From positions 1-64,000 of the forward strand of contig REDG01000051.1 in NCBI GenBank assembly GCA_007693605.1: DNA of 64,000 nt, read 5' to 3'. The DNA comes from Bradymonadales bacterium. Its GTDB lineage: Bacteria; Bdellovibrionota; UBA2394. The notes under the pieces are model-generated. The model saw nothing but the letters and a program-made list of their open reading frames with translations, did no database searches and was not told the DNA's origin. Both the position numbers and the translations under genes were made by a program. This document shows positions 55,278-63,325 of the stretch, in pieces (position 1 is the stretch's first letter; each line of letters begins with the position of its first letter).

Positions 55278-55331
55278 GTTTCTTCGTTGGAAGGACTTTT
55301 CGGATGTAAGAAAGGAGGGTAGGCTTAGGCT

Positions 55332-55613
55332 ATGGTCATCTTTCGTTGCATTCTTTGCCTGATTTTTGGGGCCCTAATGTTTTCGGTCGTTCAGGTTTTT
55401 GCCCAGCAATCCAGTGAATCTGAGGTTCAGAGGCGAGTGGTTTATCGAGAACGCTCTTACTTTGAGTTTGAGGACAGCTTGATTCGAGGAGATCAACCCT
55501 CTCCGGACGGCTCCAGTTTGTTTAGAAAAGAACGAGTTCCCTTTCGAAGCGCTTTAAATCTGAAGCGCTCCTTTATGCCAGAGCTTCGAGAGAGCGCCAA
55601 GGATACTCGCTAG
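55332..55613 (+). CDS. Small secreted protein, unknown
   Basis: A 93-residue protein with an N-terminal signal peptide (hydrophobic 'CILCLIFGALMFSVVQVFAQ', cleavage after VFA). The mature part is charged and without known domain ('RRVVYRERSYFEFEDSLIRG'). The ATG has 'aaggaggg' 13 bases upstream. Its stop lies directly before the TTG of the LolA gene. It is in the FHA-TonB cluster and is likely periplasmic. Confidence 0.65.
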   Translation: MVIFRCILCLIFGALMFSVVQVFAQQSSESEVQRRVVYRERSYFEFEDSLIRGDQPSPDGSSLFRKERVPFRSALNLKRSFMPELRESAKDTR

Positions 55614-56201
55614 TTGATCCGGACGATGTGTAGAAGCTTTTGCCTGAGTTTAAGTTTGTATTTTTTGAGTCTGTCGGTCGCAGAAGCCGAAGAGGCGTGG
55701 TCTCGTTTGCAGAGTCACTTTCAAGATTTTGTGGGTTTTCAAGTTCAGTTTGAGCAAGAGGTGCTCCCATCCGAGGAGAACGGGATGCGGGGGATTTTTG
55801 CCGAGTTGCCTCCAAAGCCTCGGGGCCAGATTAGATTTCGTCGTGATCCCAAGTTGAGTTTGGTCTGGCAGTATGAGTTCCCCGAAGAGCGGAAATGGTC
55901 TTTCGATGGGAAGGACTGGTGGGTGATTGACTCAGAACGACACGATCGAGTCCCTCAAGGAGATTTTTTGAGTCTAGACGAGAGTTTTTCGTTCTTATGG
56001 GGAGGAGAACATCCGGAGCTTCGACTCGAAGCGATCGATGAAGACCGATTTAGACTTCTGCCGCTGAATCCCCAACGGGCGGGTTTCAAGCAAATTGAGG
56101 TTCGTTTAGAGGCGGCCCTAGTCGCAGAGGCCGTGCTTTACGACCATCTTGAGGGGCGAACTCGTTATGAGTTTAAGAACTGGAAGATTGAGAGACCCTA
56201 G
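55614..56201 (+). CDS. lolA: LolA-type outer-membrane lipoprotein carrier
   Basis: A 195-residue LolA-like protein: signal peptide ('CLSLSLYFLSLSVAEA') then the beta domain: 'LQSHFQDFVGFQVQFEQEV', 'GQIRFRRDPKLSLVWQYEFP' and 'WSFDGKDWWVID'. It ferries lipoproteins between inner and outer membranes. It begins with TTG immediately after the upstream stop (ATG at 55626 is an alternative). The stop codon is part of a dispersed repeat. Confidence 0.85.
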   Translation: MIRTMCRSFCLSLSLYFLSLSVAEAEEAWSRLQSHFQDFVGFQVQFEQEVLPSEENGMRGIFAELPPKPRGQIRFRRDPKLSLVWQYEFPEERKWSFDGKDWWVIDSERHDRVPQGDFLSLDESFSFLWGGEHPELRLEAIDEDRFRLLPLNPQRAGFKQIEVRLEAALVAEAVLYDHLEGRTRYEFKNWKIERP

Positions 56202-56230
56202 TGGTCCAACCGGTAAATTGTTTCCGTGTT
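56198..56230 (+). repeat. Dispersed repeat with 46691-46722, copy 2
   Basis: agtggtccaaccggtaaatt followed by gtttccgtgtt. It includes the stop codon of the lolA-like gene. Confidence 0.75.
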
Positions 56231-56277
56231 GTGCTGAGGCCGGCTCTCGGTTCTTCGCTGCAGGCTGTCAAAGTTTA

Positions 56278-56376
56278 GGGAGTGTCGCGAAAGGCTCACT
56301 CCCCTCTGTCGCTCCCTTCTCTGCTTCCTGCATTTGGGCCCTGATCGTCTCTTCTGAATGGGGGTTATAGCGACCC
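56278..56376 (+). repeat. Second inverted-repeat element of the GGGAGTGTCGC family
   Basis: Starts gggagtg tcgcgaaaggct cactccc, a 7-bp perfect hairpin, continues with the segment 'cgctccctt...gcatttgggccctgatcg' which matches 'cgctccttg...gcatctggacccctatcg' of the 55124 element, and ends near 'agcgaccct'. It separates lolA and the FHA gene. Same family, diverged. Confidence 0.65.
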
Positions 56377-56408
56377 TCGAGTTTTCAAAAAATTAGTCAT
56401 TTTGAGGG

Positions 56409-56427
56409 CCTTCAGATATTCTGAAGG
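56409..56427 (+). promoter_or_regulatory. Palindrome upstream of the FHA gene
   Basis: ccttcaga-tat-tctgaagg, an 8-bp perfect stem with a 3-base loop, ends 18 bases before the TTG of the FHA gene, close to its ribosome site. It may be an operator or a hairpin between the repeat and the gene. No T run follows it. Confidence 0.5.
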
Positions 56428-56445
56428 GGCTGTGGGAGGCCTGAT

Positions 56446-58725
56446 TTGAAGATCGTTTTGCGAATGACTCAGCTCTCGTCGAAGATCGAGACGGAGGTCG
56501 TTTTTGATCGGCTTCCGGTCTTGATTGGTCGTTCGAAGATCTGTGATCTTAGCCTCGAAGACGCTCTGAGTTCTCGACAGCATTGTGTCATTGAGAGCGC
56601 CGATTCTCAGAGCTTGCGGGTGGTGGATTTAAAGTCAGCCAACGGCAGCTTAGTGAATGGAGAGAAAGTCAAAGAAGCCCCCTTTCGAGTGGGCGACAGT
56701 CTGCAAATTGGTGAGACTGTGATCTCCTTAGAGCGAGTGACCCGAATTCAGAAGGAGGAGACGACGGTTCATGAACTAGAGCCCTGGAGTCCAGAGGATG
56801 TGCCTGAGACGACCGGAACCGTCTTGCGTACAGAAGACGGAAATCTGCTCTCTGTAGACGAACTCGTTGAGAAGGAGCCTGAGCCTGAACCCGAGCCTTC
56901 AGAGGTTTCTGCTCCAGCCAAGGAGAAGGCTCTCAAGATCCCGCCCGCCGAAGAAGTTTCTGCCAAGGCCGAGCCAAAGGAGCCGTCGAAAGCCAAGGAG
57001 TCTAAACAGACTCAGTCGACCTCAGGGTCGAAAGGGGCAGCCGCCAAACGGGCTCAGAAAAAAGCAAAGGCAGAAGCGCCCGAAGAAGTGGTGACCGAAG
57101 CGGATGAGGCTCCAGAAGTTTCTGTCTCCGGCGACGACGAGATGAGTTTCAAAACGCCGAGTGTCTTTCGACCCCAGGCTCCCGCCTCTCATCTCAAGGC
57201 GAAAGATTGGGTTCAGGTTTCTCTCTTTTGGAAGAACTCTTTGATTGATGTTCAATGTTTTGAAAGAGGCCAAATTGTCAAAGTCGGAAAGGGAGTGGAA
57301 AATGATTTTCAAGTTGATCTTCCTTCCATGCCTGAACGAATCTCCTTTCTTAAGATTCTAAACGAAGGCATTGAGCTGAACTTGGGGATGCCTGCCACCG
57401 GCGTGGTGGAGACCCGCGGCAAAGTGAGAGAGTTAGACGAGCTTCGTGCCTTTGCTCGGCAAACGGATTTGGGTCTTAGCGCACAGATTCCCTTTCGAGA
57501 CCGCTGCCTGATTGAGATTGGTCCCTTCAGTTTTTTTATTCAATCCGTTCGGCTTCGGCTAGCCCAAGCCCTTGAGAGACCTTTGGTGAAAGAGCCTCTG
57601 TTTAGCGGAGTGCTTGTCAGTGTTTCTGTGGCTTTCATTTTGTTTTTTACGAGCATTCATCAGTTGCAGCCCAGTCCGGTGGAGCCCGAGGAGCTGGCGG
57701 AAGAATTGATTTTGGAGATTGCTCTGCCAGAGGAGCCTCAAGTGAGGCCACCACCGCCACCACCACCTCCGCCTCGACAGCCACGGGCGCGCGACGGTCA
57801 ACGGAGGGAGCAGGCTCGGCGAGATGTTGGAGCGGGCGGAGAGGGAGCCCGAGCTAGTGGGGCTGAAGGCGCAAGAGGTCAAGAGACGGGTCGACAGCAA
57901 ACAGAGGCGCGCAGTATTGGCTTTGAAACTCGAGAGGCGCCACCCACCCGAACACCGCCTCGCGGCGCGATGGGAGATCAAACCAGAGCGCAGGCGCAAA
58001 GAGGAAGCCGGCCCGCCGAAGGCACAGGAACGGCTCGACCCCGCCCGGAGGCTCAACAACAAGCCCCCAGTCCGACCCCTCGGCCTCAGGTACGAGTCGA
58101 GGAGCAAGGTCTACTGGGAGTTTTGGGTCAGAGTGGTGGGGGTGGACAGGCGCGGCAAGGCGGTCGGGCTGAAGGTCGAGGCTTGGGCGGAGAGATTGAA
58201 GGCGCCGTCCGCGGGCTTGAACAGGGCTCCACGATTGATCAGCGAGGTTCAGGGGGTCGAGGTCGTGAGGGTCGAGAGTTCGGCGGCGGGGGCAGCGAGA
58301 TTGAAGTGGGCGGCTTGGGCACCGCGGGTCGCGGCGGAGGTCGAGCGGGTTTTGGCTTGGGTTCCTCGGGCCGAGATGGGGAAGCGGAAGTTTCTTTTGT
58401 GATGGAAGAGGTCGAGGTTCGAGACGGCTTGACTCGCGAAGAAATCGCCAGAGTGGTTCGTGCTCACGAACATGAGATTCGAGCTTGTTATGATCGAGCC
58501 TTGATTCAAGCCGGAAATCGCGAGATCGCTGGTCGGTTAGAGGTGGCGTGGTTCGTGAATGCGCAGGGGAGGGCGGTCAATATCGAGAGACAGTCTGCCT
58601 TTGGTTCAGACGGGGGACTGTTCGATTGTGTGGCGGGTCGAATTCGGTCTTGGCAGTTTCCCAGACCCAGAGGCGGTCAAGGAGCTCAGGTTACCTATCC
58701 CTGGCTATTAAGAAGAGGAGCTTAA
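56446..58725 (+). CDS. FHA - transmembrane - TonB-like (GltG/AgmX type) envelope protein
   Basis: A 759-residue bitopic protein. Cytoplasmic FHA domain at about 1-100 ('VLIGRSKICDLSLEDALSSR', with the GRS, SRQH and NGS elements), then a Pro/Ala/Lys-rich linker (130-235), a second globular part, a TM helix about 384-404, a long Pro- and Gly/Arg-rich periplasmic stretch ('RPPPPPPPPPR', 'GGGGQ'), and a C-terminal AgmX/PglI TonB-like domain ('RAHEHEIRACYDRALIQAG', 'RIRSWQFPRP'). This is the architecture of GltG in the gliding machinery, in which FHA binds phospho-Thr. Start TTG at 56446 with 'gggagg' 6 bases upstream. Confidence 0.85.
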   Translation: MKIVLRMTQLSSKIETEVVFDRLPVLIGRSKICDLSLEDALSSRQHCVIESADSQSLRVVDLKSANGSLVNGEKVKEAPFRVGDSLQIGETVISLERVTRIQKEETTVHELEPWSPEDVPETTGTVLRTEDGNLLSVDELVEKEPEPEPEPSEVSAPAKEKALKIPPAEEVSAKAEPKEPSKAKESKQTQSTSGSKGAAAKRAQKKAKAEAPEEVVTEADEAPEVSVSGDDEMSFKTPSVFRPQAPASHLKAKDWVQVSLFWKNSLIDVQCFERGQIVKVGKGVENDFQVDLPSMPERISFLKILNEGIELNLGMPATGVVETRGKVRELDELRAFARQTDLGLSAQIPFRDRCLIEIGPFSFFIQSVRLRLAQALERPLVKEPLFSGVLVSVSVAFILFFTSIHQLQPSPVEPEELAEELILEIALPEEPQVRPPPPPPPPPRQPRARDGQRREQARRDVGAGGEGARASGAEGARGQETGRQQTEARSIGFETREAPPTRTPPRGAMGDQTRAQAQRGSRPAEGTGTARPRPEAQQQAPSPTPRPQVRVEEQGLLGVLGQSGGGGQARQGGRAEGRGLGGEIEGAVRGLEQGSTIDQRGSGGRGREGREFGGGGSEIEVGGLGTAGRGGGRAGFGLGSSGRDGEAEVSFVMEEVEVRDGLTREEIARVVRAHEHEIRACYDRALIQAGNREIAGRLEVAWFVNAQGRAVNIERQSAFGSDGGLFDCVAGRIRSWQFPRPRGGQGAQVTYPWLLRRGA

Positions 58726-58728
58726 CGG

Positions 58729-59298
58729 ATGAGATGGAAATTCCTAATCGCAGCGGCCTTCTTTGCTTGTGTGAGCGCCGAAACTCGAGGGGCAAACCAA
58801 GAGCCTCCACCCAGAGGGATTTATCTGGGAATGACCACCGGGCCGATTTACTTTATGGGCGCGTCTGACCGACGACTATACGGAGATTCATGGGTGGTCG
58901 GCCTGCGGGCGGGCTACGATTTTTTTCCCTACTTGGGCTTAGAGGCTCAAGTTCGATTTTCTGGGCATGATACATCGAGGCAACTTTCTGAAGGTCCTGA
59001 TCAGATTCCCACAAGCTTTTGGGCTATTCAAGGCCTGGCAATTCTGCGGGGATCTTATCCATTCACTCGAAGACTTTCTGTGTCCGCCGAAGTGGGTGGG
59101 GGAACTTGGTACACGAACCCCAATCAAAATCCCAGATTACGGGGCAGCTATCGACTGATGGCCACCGGAGGCTTGGGTCTGCAGTACTTCTTGCGAATTC
59201 GGTCTTTGGCCATGGGCCTGGATCCACAACTGAGTATTGTTCAAGATCTGGAGGCGCCGGTGCTGCAGGCAACCGCCTATATTCGCTATACATTTTAG
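58729..59298 (+). CDS. Small outer-membrane beta-barrel protein
   Basis: A 189-residue protein with a signal peptide ('FLIAAAFFACVSAETRGA') and alternating hydrophobic strands typical of an eight-stranded barrel ('GIYLGMTTGPIYFMG', 'VVGLRAGYDFFPYLGLEAQV', 'YIRYTF' at the end). The C-terminal Phe is the barrel-assembly signal. The ATG is 3 bases after the FHA stop, so it is co-translated with the TonB-like protein and probably its outer-membrane partner. Confidence 0.82.
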   Translation: MRWKFLIAAAFFACVSAETRGANQEPPPRGIYLGMTTGPIYFMGASDRRLYGDSWVVGLRAGYDFFPYLGLEAQVRFSGHDTSRQLSEGPDQIPTSFWAIQGLAILRGSYPFTRRLSVSAEVGGGTWYTNPNQNPRLRGSYRLMATGGLGLQYFLRIRSLAMGLDPQLSIVQDLEAPVLQATAYIRYTF

Positions 59299-59337
59299 GT
59301 CGACGACCGGCTTTTGAGGCGCTAGAGAGGAGCCTCC

Positions 59338-60228
59338 ATGCTTTTGAGTATGACAGGCTTTTGTACGGCTTCGACCGAGATTCAGCTTCCAAGCTCTGAA
59401 CTCTCTCTGCGTATTGAACTCAAGGCCTTCAATTCTCGTTATCTCGACCTCCATTGGAAGATTCCCAAAGCCTACCAGGCTTGGGAGTCTCGACTGGCAG
59501 AACTTTTGAAGAAGCATGTCAGCCGAGGTCGTATTGAGATTTCAATTCAAAGGCAGATTTTGCAGGGAGGGCTGAGCCCTCTAAGGCTGAATCTGGAGCG
59601 GGCTCGAGCCTATGCGACAAGCTTGCGAGGGATTCAAGAGGAACTTGGGCTTTCGGCTGAACTTTCACTTCAAAATCTTCTCAGTTTCAGCGACTGGCTA
59701 GAGGTTCAAGAAGAGAGATCCCCTTGTGATGTCGAGTGGAAGGCTCTCTCAGAGGCCTTTGACAATGCCGGAACTTCCCTAAGGGATTCTCGTCAGCTTG
59801 AGGGAAGCTCGCTGCTCAAAGTTCTTCAAAGCCATCATCAAGAGCTCTGTCGCTTTGTTGAGATTTTTCAGGCGGCAAAAGACCAGCTAGTAAGAGAGCT
59901 TCGAGATCGTTGGAGGCTCCGCTGGCAGGAGTTGTCTAAAGATCAAAAACTAGATTCAACTCGTATGGAGCAAGAGTTGGTCTATTTTGTGGGTCGGAGT
60001 GACTTCACCGAAGAGGTCGATCGGCTTCTTCATTTGGTACAGAGCTTTGGAAAGTTGTTAGAGGCTCCAGCTGAAAAGGGCCGTCGACTGGAGTTTACTG
60101 CACAGGAAATGCTTCGAGAGGCCAATACTCTTGGCTCGAAGTGTAGCTCTGGGCTCCTCCTTCAAGAAGTCATTGAGATGAAGTCCGTGATTGAAAAGAT
60201 TCGCGAACAAGTTTTGAATGTAGAATAA
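59338..60228 (+). CDS. yicC: YicC family protein (putative endoribonuclease)
   Basis: A 296-residue protein of the YicC/YloC family, with 'SMTGF' at the N-terminus and 'FNSRYLDLHWKIPKAY' and the C-terminal 'EFTAQEMLREANTLGSKCS' motif. YicC proteins are implicated in RNA decay as endoribonucleases. It is followed after one base by gmk, the usual arrangement. Confidence 0.93.
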   Translation: MLLSMTGFCTASTEIQLPSSELSLRIELKAFNSRYLDLHWKIPKAYQAWESRLAELLKKHVSRGRIEISIQRQILQGGLSPLRLNLERARAYATSLRGIQEELGLSAELSLQNLLSFSDWLEVQEERSPCDVEWKALSEAFDNAGTSLRDSRQLEGSSLLKVLQSHHQELCRFVEIFQAAKDQLVRELRDRWRLRWQELSKDQKLDSTRMEQELVYFVGRSDFTEEVDRLLHLVQSFGKLLEAPAEKGRRLEFTAQEMLREANTLGSKCSSGLLLQEVIEMKSVIEKIREQVLNVE

Positions 60229-60229
60229 G

Positions 60230-60823
60230 TTGAATACCTCAGAAGTCAGATCTTTTGTTCTTTGTGTTGCGGGTCCTTCCGGAAGCGGAAAGACCAGTTT
60301 GTGCGATCAACTGGCCTTGAAGCTCCCCTTCGCCAAGCGCTCGATCTCGTTCACCACCAGACCCCAACGCCCTGGGGAGAATGCTGGAGGGGACTATCAT
60401 TTTGTGACAAAGGCGGAGTTTGAGAAGATGCGAGATGAGGGGAAGTTCTTGGAAACAGCGGAGGTTTTCGGAAATCTCTACGGCACCCCTCTCGAGCCCG
60501 TCGAGGAGGCCTTGCAGGCGGGCCAGGTCATGATTATGGATGTCGATACGGTCGGAGCGGACGCCGTAAAGAAGAAGCTCACCGGTCGCTGCGTTCGAGT
60601 TTTTATTATGCCCCCTTCGATGGAAGAGCTTGAGCGGAGATTACGAACTCGACAGCAGAACAACTCAGAAGATCTAGAGCGGCGATTGGCTGAGGCAAGA
60701 CGGGAAATGAAGGAAGGGGAGTCTTACGAATATGTCGTTGAGAATCGGGACTTTGATGAGGCCTTCGATCAGCTTCGCTATATTGTCGATCGAGAGCGAA
60801 TCTCCCCTAGCCACAAGTCTTGA
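60230..60823 (+). CDS. gmk: Guanylate kinase
   Basis: A 197-residue kinase phosphorylating GMP to GDP. P-loop G15-P-S-G-S-G-K-T22 in 'CVAGPSGSGKTSLCDQL', guanine-binding 'SISFTTRPQRPGENAGGDYH' and 'FLETAEVFGNLYGTP'. The start is TTG at 60230, one base after the yicC stop, so coupled to it. Precedes rpoZ. Confidence 0.96.
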   Translation: MNTSEVRSFVLCVAGPSGSGKTSLCDQLALKLPFAKRSISFTTRPQRPGENAGGDYHFVTKAEFEKMRDEGKFLETAEVFGNLYGTPLEPVEEALQAGQVMIMDVDTVGADAVKKKLTGRCVRVFIMPPSMEELERRLRTRQQNNSEDLERRLAEARREMKEGESYEYVVENRDFDEAFDQLRYIVDRERISPSHKS

Positions 60824-60870
60824 TCGAAAGCCCTTGAGTTTTAGCTGAAAACTGAGTAGCAAAAGGCTCT

Positions 60871-61083
60871 ATGGCGCGAATTACTGTCGAAGACTGTTTA
60901 GAGCATGTGGATAATCGCTTCGAGCTGGTCCATCTGGCGAGTCGAAGGACTCGGCAACTCATGAAGGGGGCAAGACCCTTGGTGGACAATACTTTTTCAC
61001 AAAATCGTTTGGTGGTGGTCGGTCTAAGAGAAATTGCCGCCGGCTTTGTAAAATCAGTCAAAAAGCTACCTTCTGAAGCCTGA
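60871..61083 (+). CDS. rpoZ: RNA polymerase omega subunit
   Basis: A 70-residue protein with the RpoZ signature '[20 protein letters not shown]' and '[17 protein letters not shown]'. It assists assembly of the RNA polymerase beta' subunit and helps (p)ppGpp bind. The gene lies between gmk and rel, the conserved stringent-response arrangement. Confidence 0.96.
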   Translation: MARITVEDCLEHVDNRFELVHLASRRTRQLMKGARPLVDNTFSQNRLVVVGLREIAAGFVKSVKKLPSEA

Positions 61084-61156
61084 ATTTATCTCTAAATTTG
61101 TATAAGAAGTTCTAGGCTGCTCGCCCGTAAAAGACTCTCGTGCTAATCTGTGAACG

Positions 61157-63325
61157 GTGAGCATTTCTCAGTCATTGATCGAAGAAGTTCAAGAAAAGCA
61201 CCCAAGCTTTCCGGTTGAGCCCCTAAAGCGGGCTTTTGAGTTGGCGAACCGTTCTCATGGCGAACAAAAACGGCGCAGCGGAGAGCCTTATATCATTCAT
61301 CCCGTCGAGGTGGTTCGGATTCTGCTTCAAATGAGAGTGGACCTTCCCTCACTCATTGCAGGGCTTTTGCATGACACCGTTGAAGACACATTTTTAAGCC
61401 TCGAAGAAATTGAACAAAGTTTTGGAAAAGAAGTGAGTTTTTTGGTCGACGGCGTGACGAAGCTCTCGAAGCTTTCGTTTCGATCGAAACATACGGCTCA
61501 AGCTGAAAATTTTCGAAAAATGATCATGGCGATGGGGCGAGATGTTCGCGTGATTCTCATAAAGCTTGCAGACCGTCTCCACAATATGCGCACGCTGCAA
61601 CATATGCCACCCACCAAGCAACAAGAGATCGCGAGTGAAACTGAAGAAGTCTACGCCCCCCTCGCTCATCGTTTGGGAATCAATTGGGTGAAGACAGAAC
61701 TTCAAGACCTTTCCCTTCGTTATCTCAAGCCGGATGTTTACTTTAAGTTGGTCGAGTTGGTGGCTCAAAGTCGGGCGGGTCGAGAGAAGTACATTCAAGA
61801 AATTTCAAAAGTGACTTCAGAGCGCCTGGATGAGGCGGGCTTTGGGCAATACGAGATTCAAGGGCGACCCAAACACTTTTACTCGATTTACAAGAAAATG
61901 GAGAAAGCTCAGCTCACCTTTGAAGAGATTCATGACCTTCTTGCTGTTCGGATTGTTTGCGAAGACATTCGCTCTTGTTATCAGTCTTTAGGGATTTTGC
62001 ACTCGATGTGGAAGCCCGTTCCGGGACGCTTCAAAGACTACATCGCAATGCCGAAAGCCAACCTCTACCAGAGCCTTCATACGACCGTCATTGGCCCCGG
62101 AGGTCAACGAGTGGAGTTTCAGATTCGAACCTTCGAGATGCATCGAATTGCCGAAGAGGGGATTGCGGCTCATTGGACTTATAAGGAAGACGGCAGCGTG
62201 GTGGCGAAGGATGCTGAAAAGTTTTCTTGGATTCGAAAGCTGGTTGAAGATCAAGAGGCGGTTGAAGATCCTTCGGAATTCATGAGTAGCCTAAAGATTG
62301 ACCTCTTTGAAGAGGAGGTATTTGTCTTTACTCCTCGTGGTGATGTGATTTCTTTGCCTAGAAAGTCTTGCCCTGTGGATTTTGCTTATAGCATTCACTC
62401 CGCGGTCGGGGAGCGCTGCGTGGGAGCGAAGGTGAATGGTCGACTGGTGCCCTTGAGGCATCAGCTAGAGAGCGGAGATCATATTGAGATTATCACGAGC
62501 GAGTCTCAGTTTCCTCGAAAGGATTGGCTCGACTTTTGTGTGACTAGCAAGGCCCGTTCAAAGATCAGAGCCTATGTCAAAAAGGCGCAAAGAGATCAAT
62601 CAAAAGACCTGGGTCTAAAACTCTTAGACCGAGAGTTTCGAAAGTCGAAGTTCAATTTCTCTCGCTTGGTCAAGGAGGAGCGAGAGAAATTCGAAGAGGC
62701 TGTGCGCTCGATTGGTGCGGCCAACGAAGAAGATCTTCTAATTAAGGTGGGCTACGGAAAGATAACGGCTGAAGAGGCCTTTAAGGCGGTCATGAAGAGT
62801 CTTCACCCTGAGGGCGCTGAGGCAGAGACAGCCTCTCAGGAGCAAGATCTCGTGGCGGCGACCAAGTTCAAAACCAAGTCAGGCCCTGACTCTAGCCCCA
62901 TTATTGTCGATGGCGTTGACAATATTTTGGTTCGCTTTGCTCGCTGCTGTCAGCCGATTCCGGGCGAAGCCATTGTGGGATTTGTATCGCGAGGGAAGGG
63001 GATTTCTGTGCATCGAGCCGATTGTTCCAAGGCCCTCGAGCTGGATCCGGCTAGAAAGTTTGACCTGACTTGGGACCCCAAAAAGGGGCAAGACTTTCCG
63101 GTCAGCATCAAGGTGACGACCATGGATCGACCCGGGATGTTGGCCGACATTTCTCAGGTCATTTCGGCACAGGGAGCCAATATTTCGAATGCGAGGGTTC
63201 AGCTCCTACCGAACCAACGAGCCAGTATCATCTTTGATTTGAAGATTCAGAATCTTTCTCAGGTGCGATTATTGATTTCAAAAATCGAAGCCATCGAAGG
63301 GGTTATTCACGCCGAGCGGCATTAA
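61157..63325 (+). CDS. rel: Bifunctional (p)ppGpp synthetase/hydrolase (Rel/SpoT)
   Basis: A 722-residue long RSH protein. The N-terminal HD hydrolase motif is 'LLHDTVEDT'; the synthetase has 'RPKHFYSIYKKM' and the RxKD motif in 'GRFKDYIAMPKANLYQSLHT', which marks bifunctional rather than RelA-only enzymes. A TGS domain ('VFVFTPRGDVISLP') and a C-terminal ACT domain ('MDRPGMLADISQVISAQGAN') complete it. GTG start at 61157. It makes and degrades (p)ppGpp in stress. Confidence 0.96.
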   Translation: MSISQSLIEEVQEKHPSFPVEPLKRAFELANRSHGEQKRRSGEPYIIHPVEVVRILLQMRVDLPSLIAGLLHDTVEDTFLSLEEIEQSFGKEVSFLVDGVTKLSKLSFRSKHTAQAENFRKMIMAMGRDVRVILIKLADRLHNMRTLQHMPPTKQQEIASETEEVYAPLAHRLGINWVKTELQDLSLRYLKPDVYFKLVELVAQSRAGREKYIQEISKVTSERLDEAGFGQYEIQGRPKHFYSIYKKMEKAQLTFEEIHDLLAVRIVCEDIRSCYQSLGILHSMWKPVPGRFKDYIAMPKANLYQSLHTTVIGPGGQRVEFQIRTFEMHRIAEEGIAAHWTYKEDGSVVAKDAEKFSWIRKLVEDQEAVEDPSEFMSSLKIDLFEEEVFVFTPRGDVISLPRKSCPVDFAYSIHSAVGERCVGAKVNGRLVPLRHQLESGDHIEIITSESQFPRKDWLDFCVTSKARSKIRAYVKKAQRDQSKDLGLKLLDREFRKSKFNFSRLVKEEREKFEEAVRSIGAANEEDLLIKVGYGKITAEEAFKAVMKSLHPEGAEAETASQEQDLVAATKFKTKSGPDSSPIIVDGVDNILVRFARCCQPIPGEAIVGFVSRGKGISVHRADCSKALELDPARKFDLTWDPKKGQDFPVSIKVTTMDRPGMLADISQVISAQGANISNARVQLLPNQRASIIFDLKIQNLSQVRLLISKIEAIEGVIHAERH

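Noticed and set aside
57559-58107. 182-codon antisense frame in the FHA gene
   Set aside because: Same low-stop region; Arg/Ser/Leu-rich composition is the mirror of the linker.
57824-58402. 192-codon plus-strand frame inside the FHA gene
   Set aside because: Falls in the GC-rich Pro/Gly/Arg linker of the FHA-TonB protein, where stops are rare in all frames.
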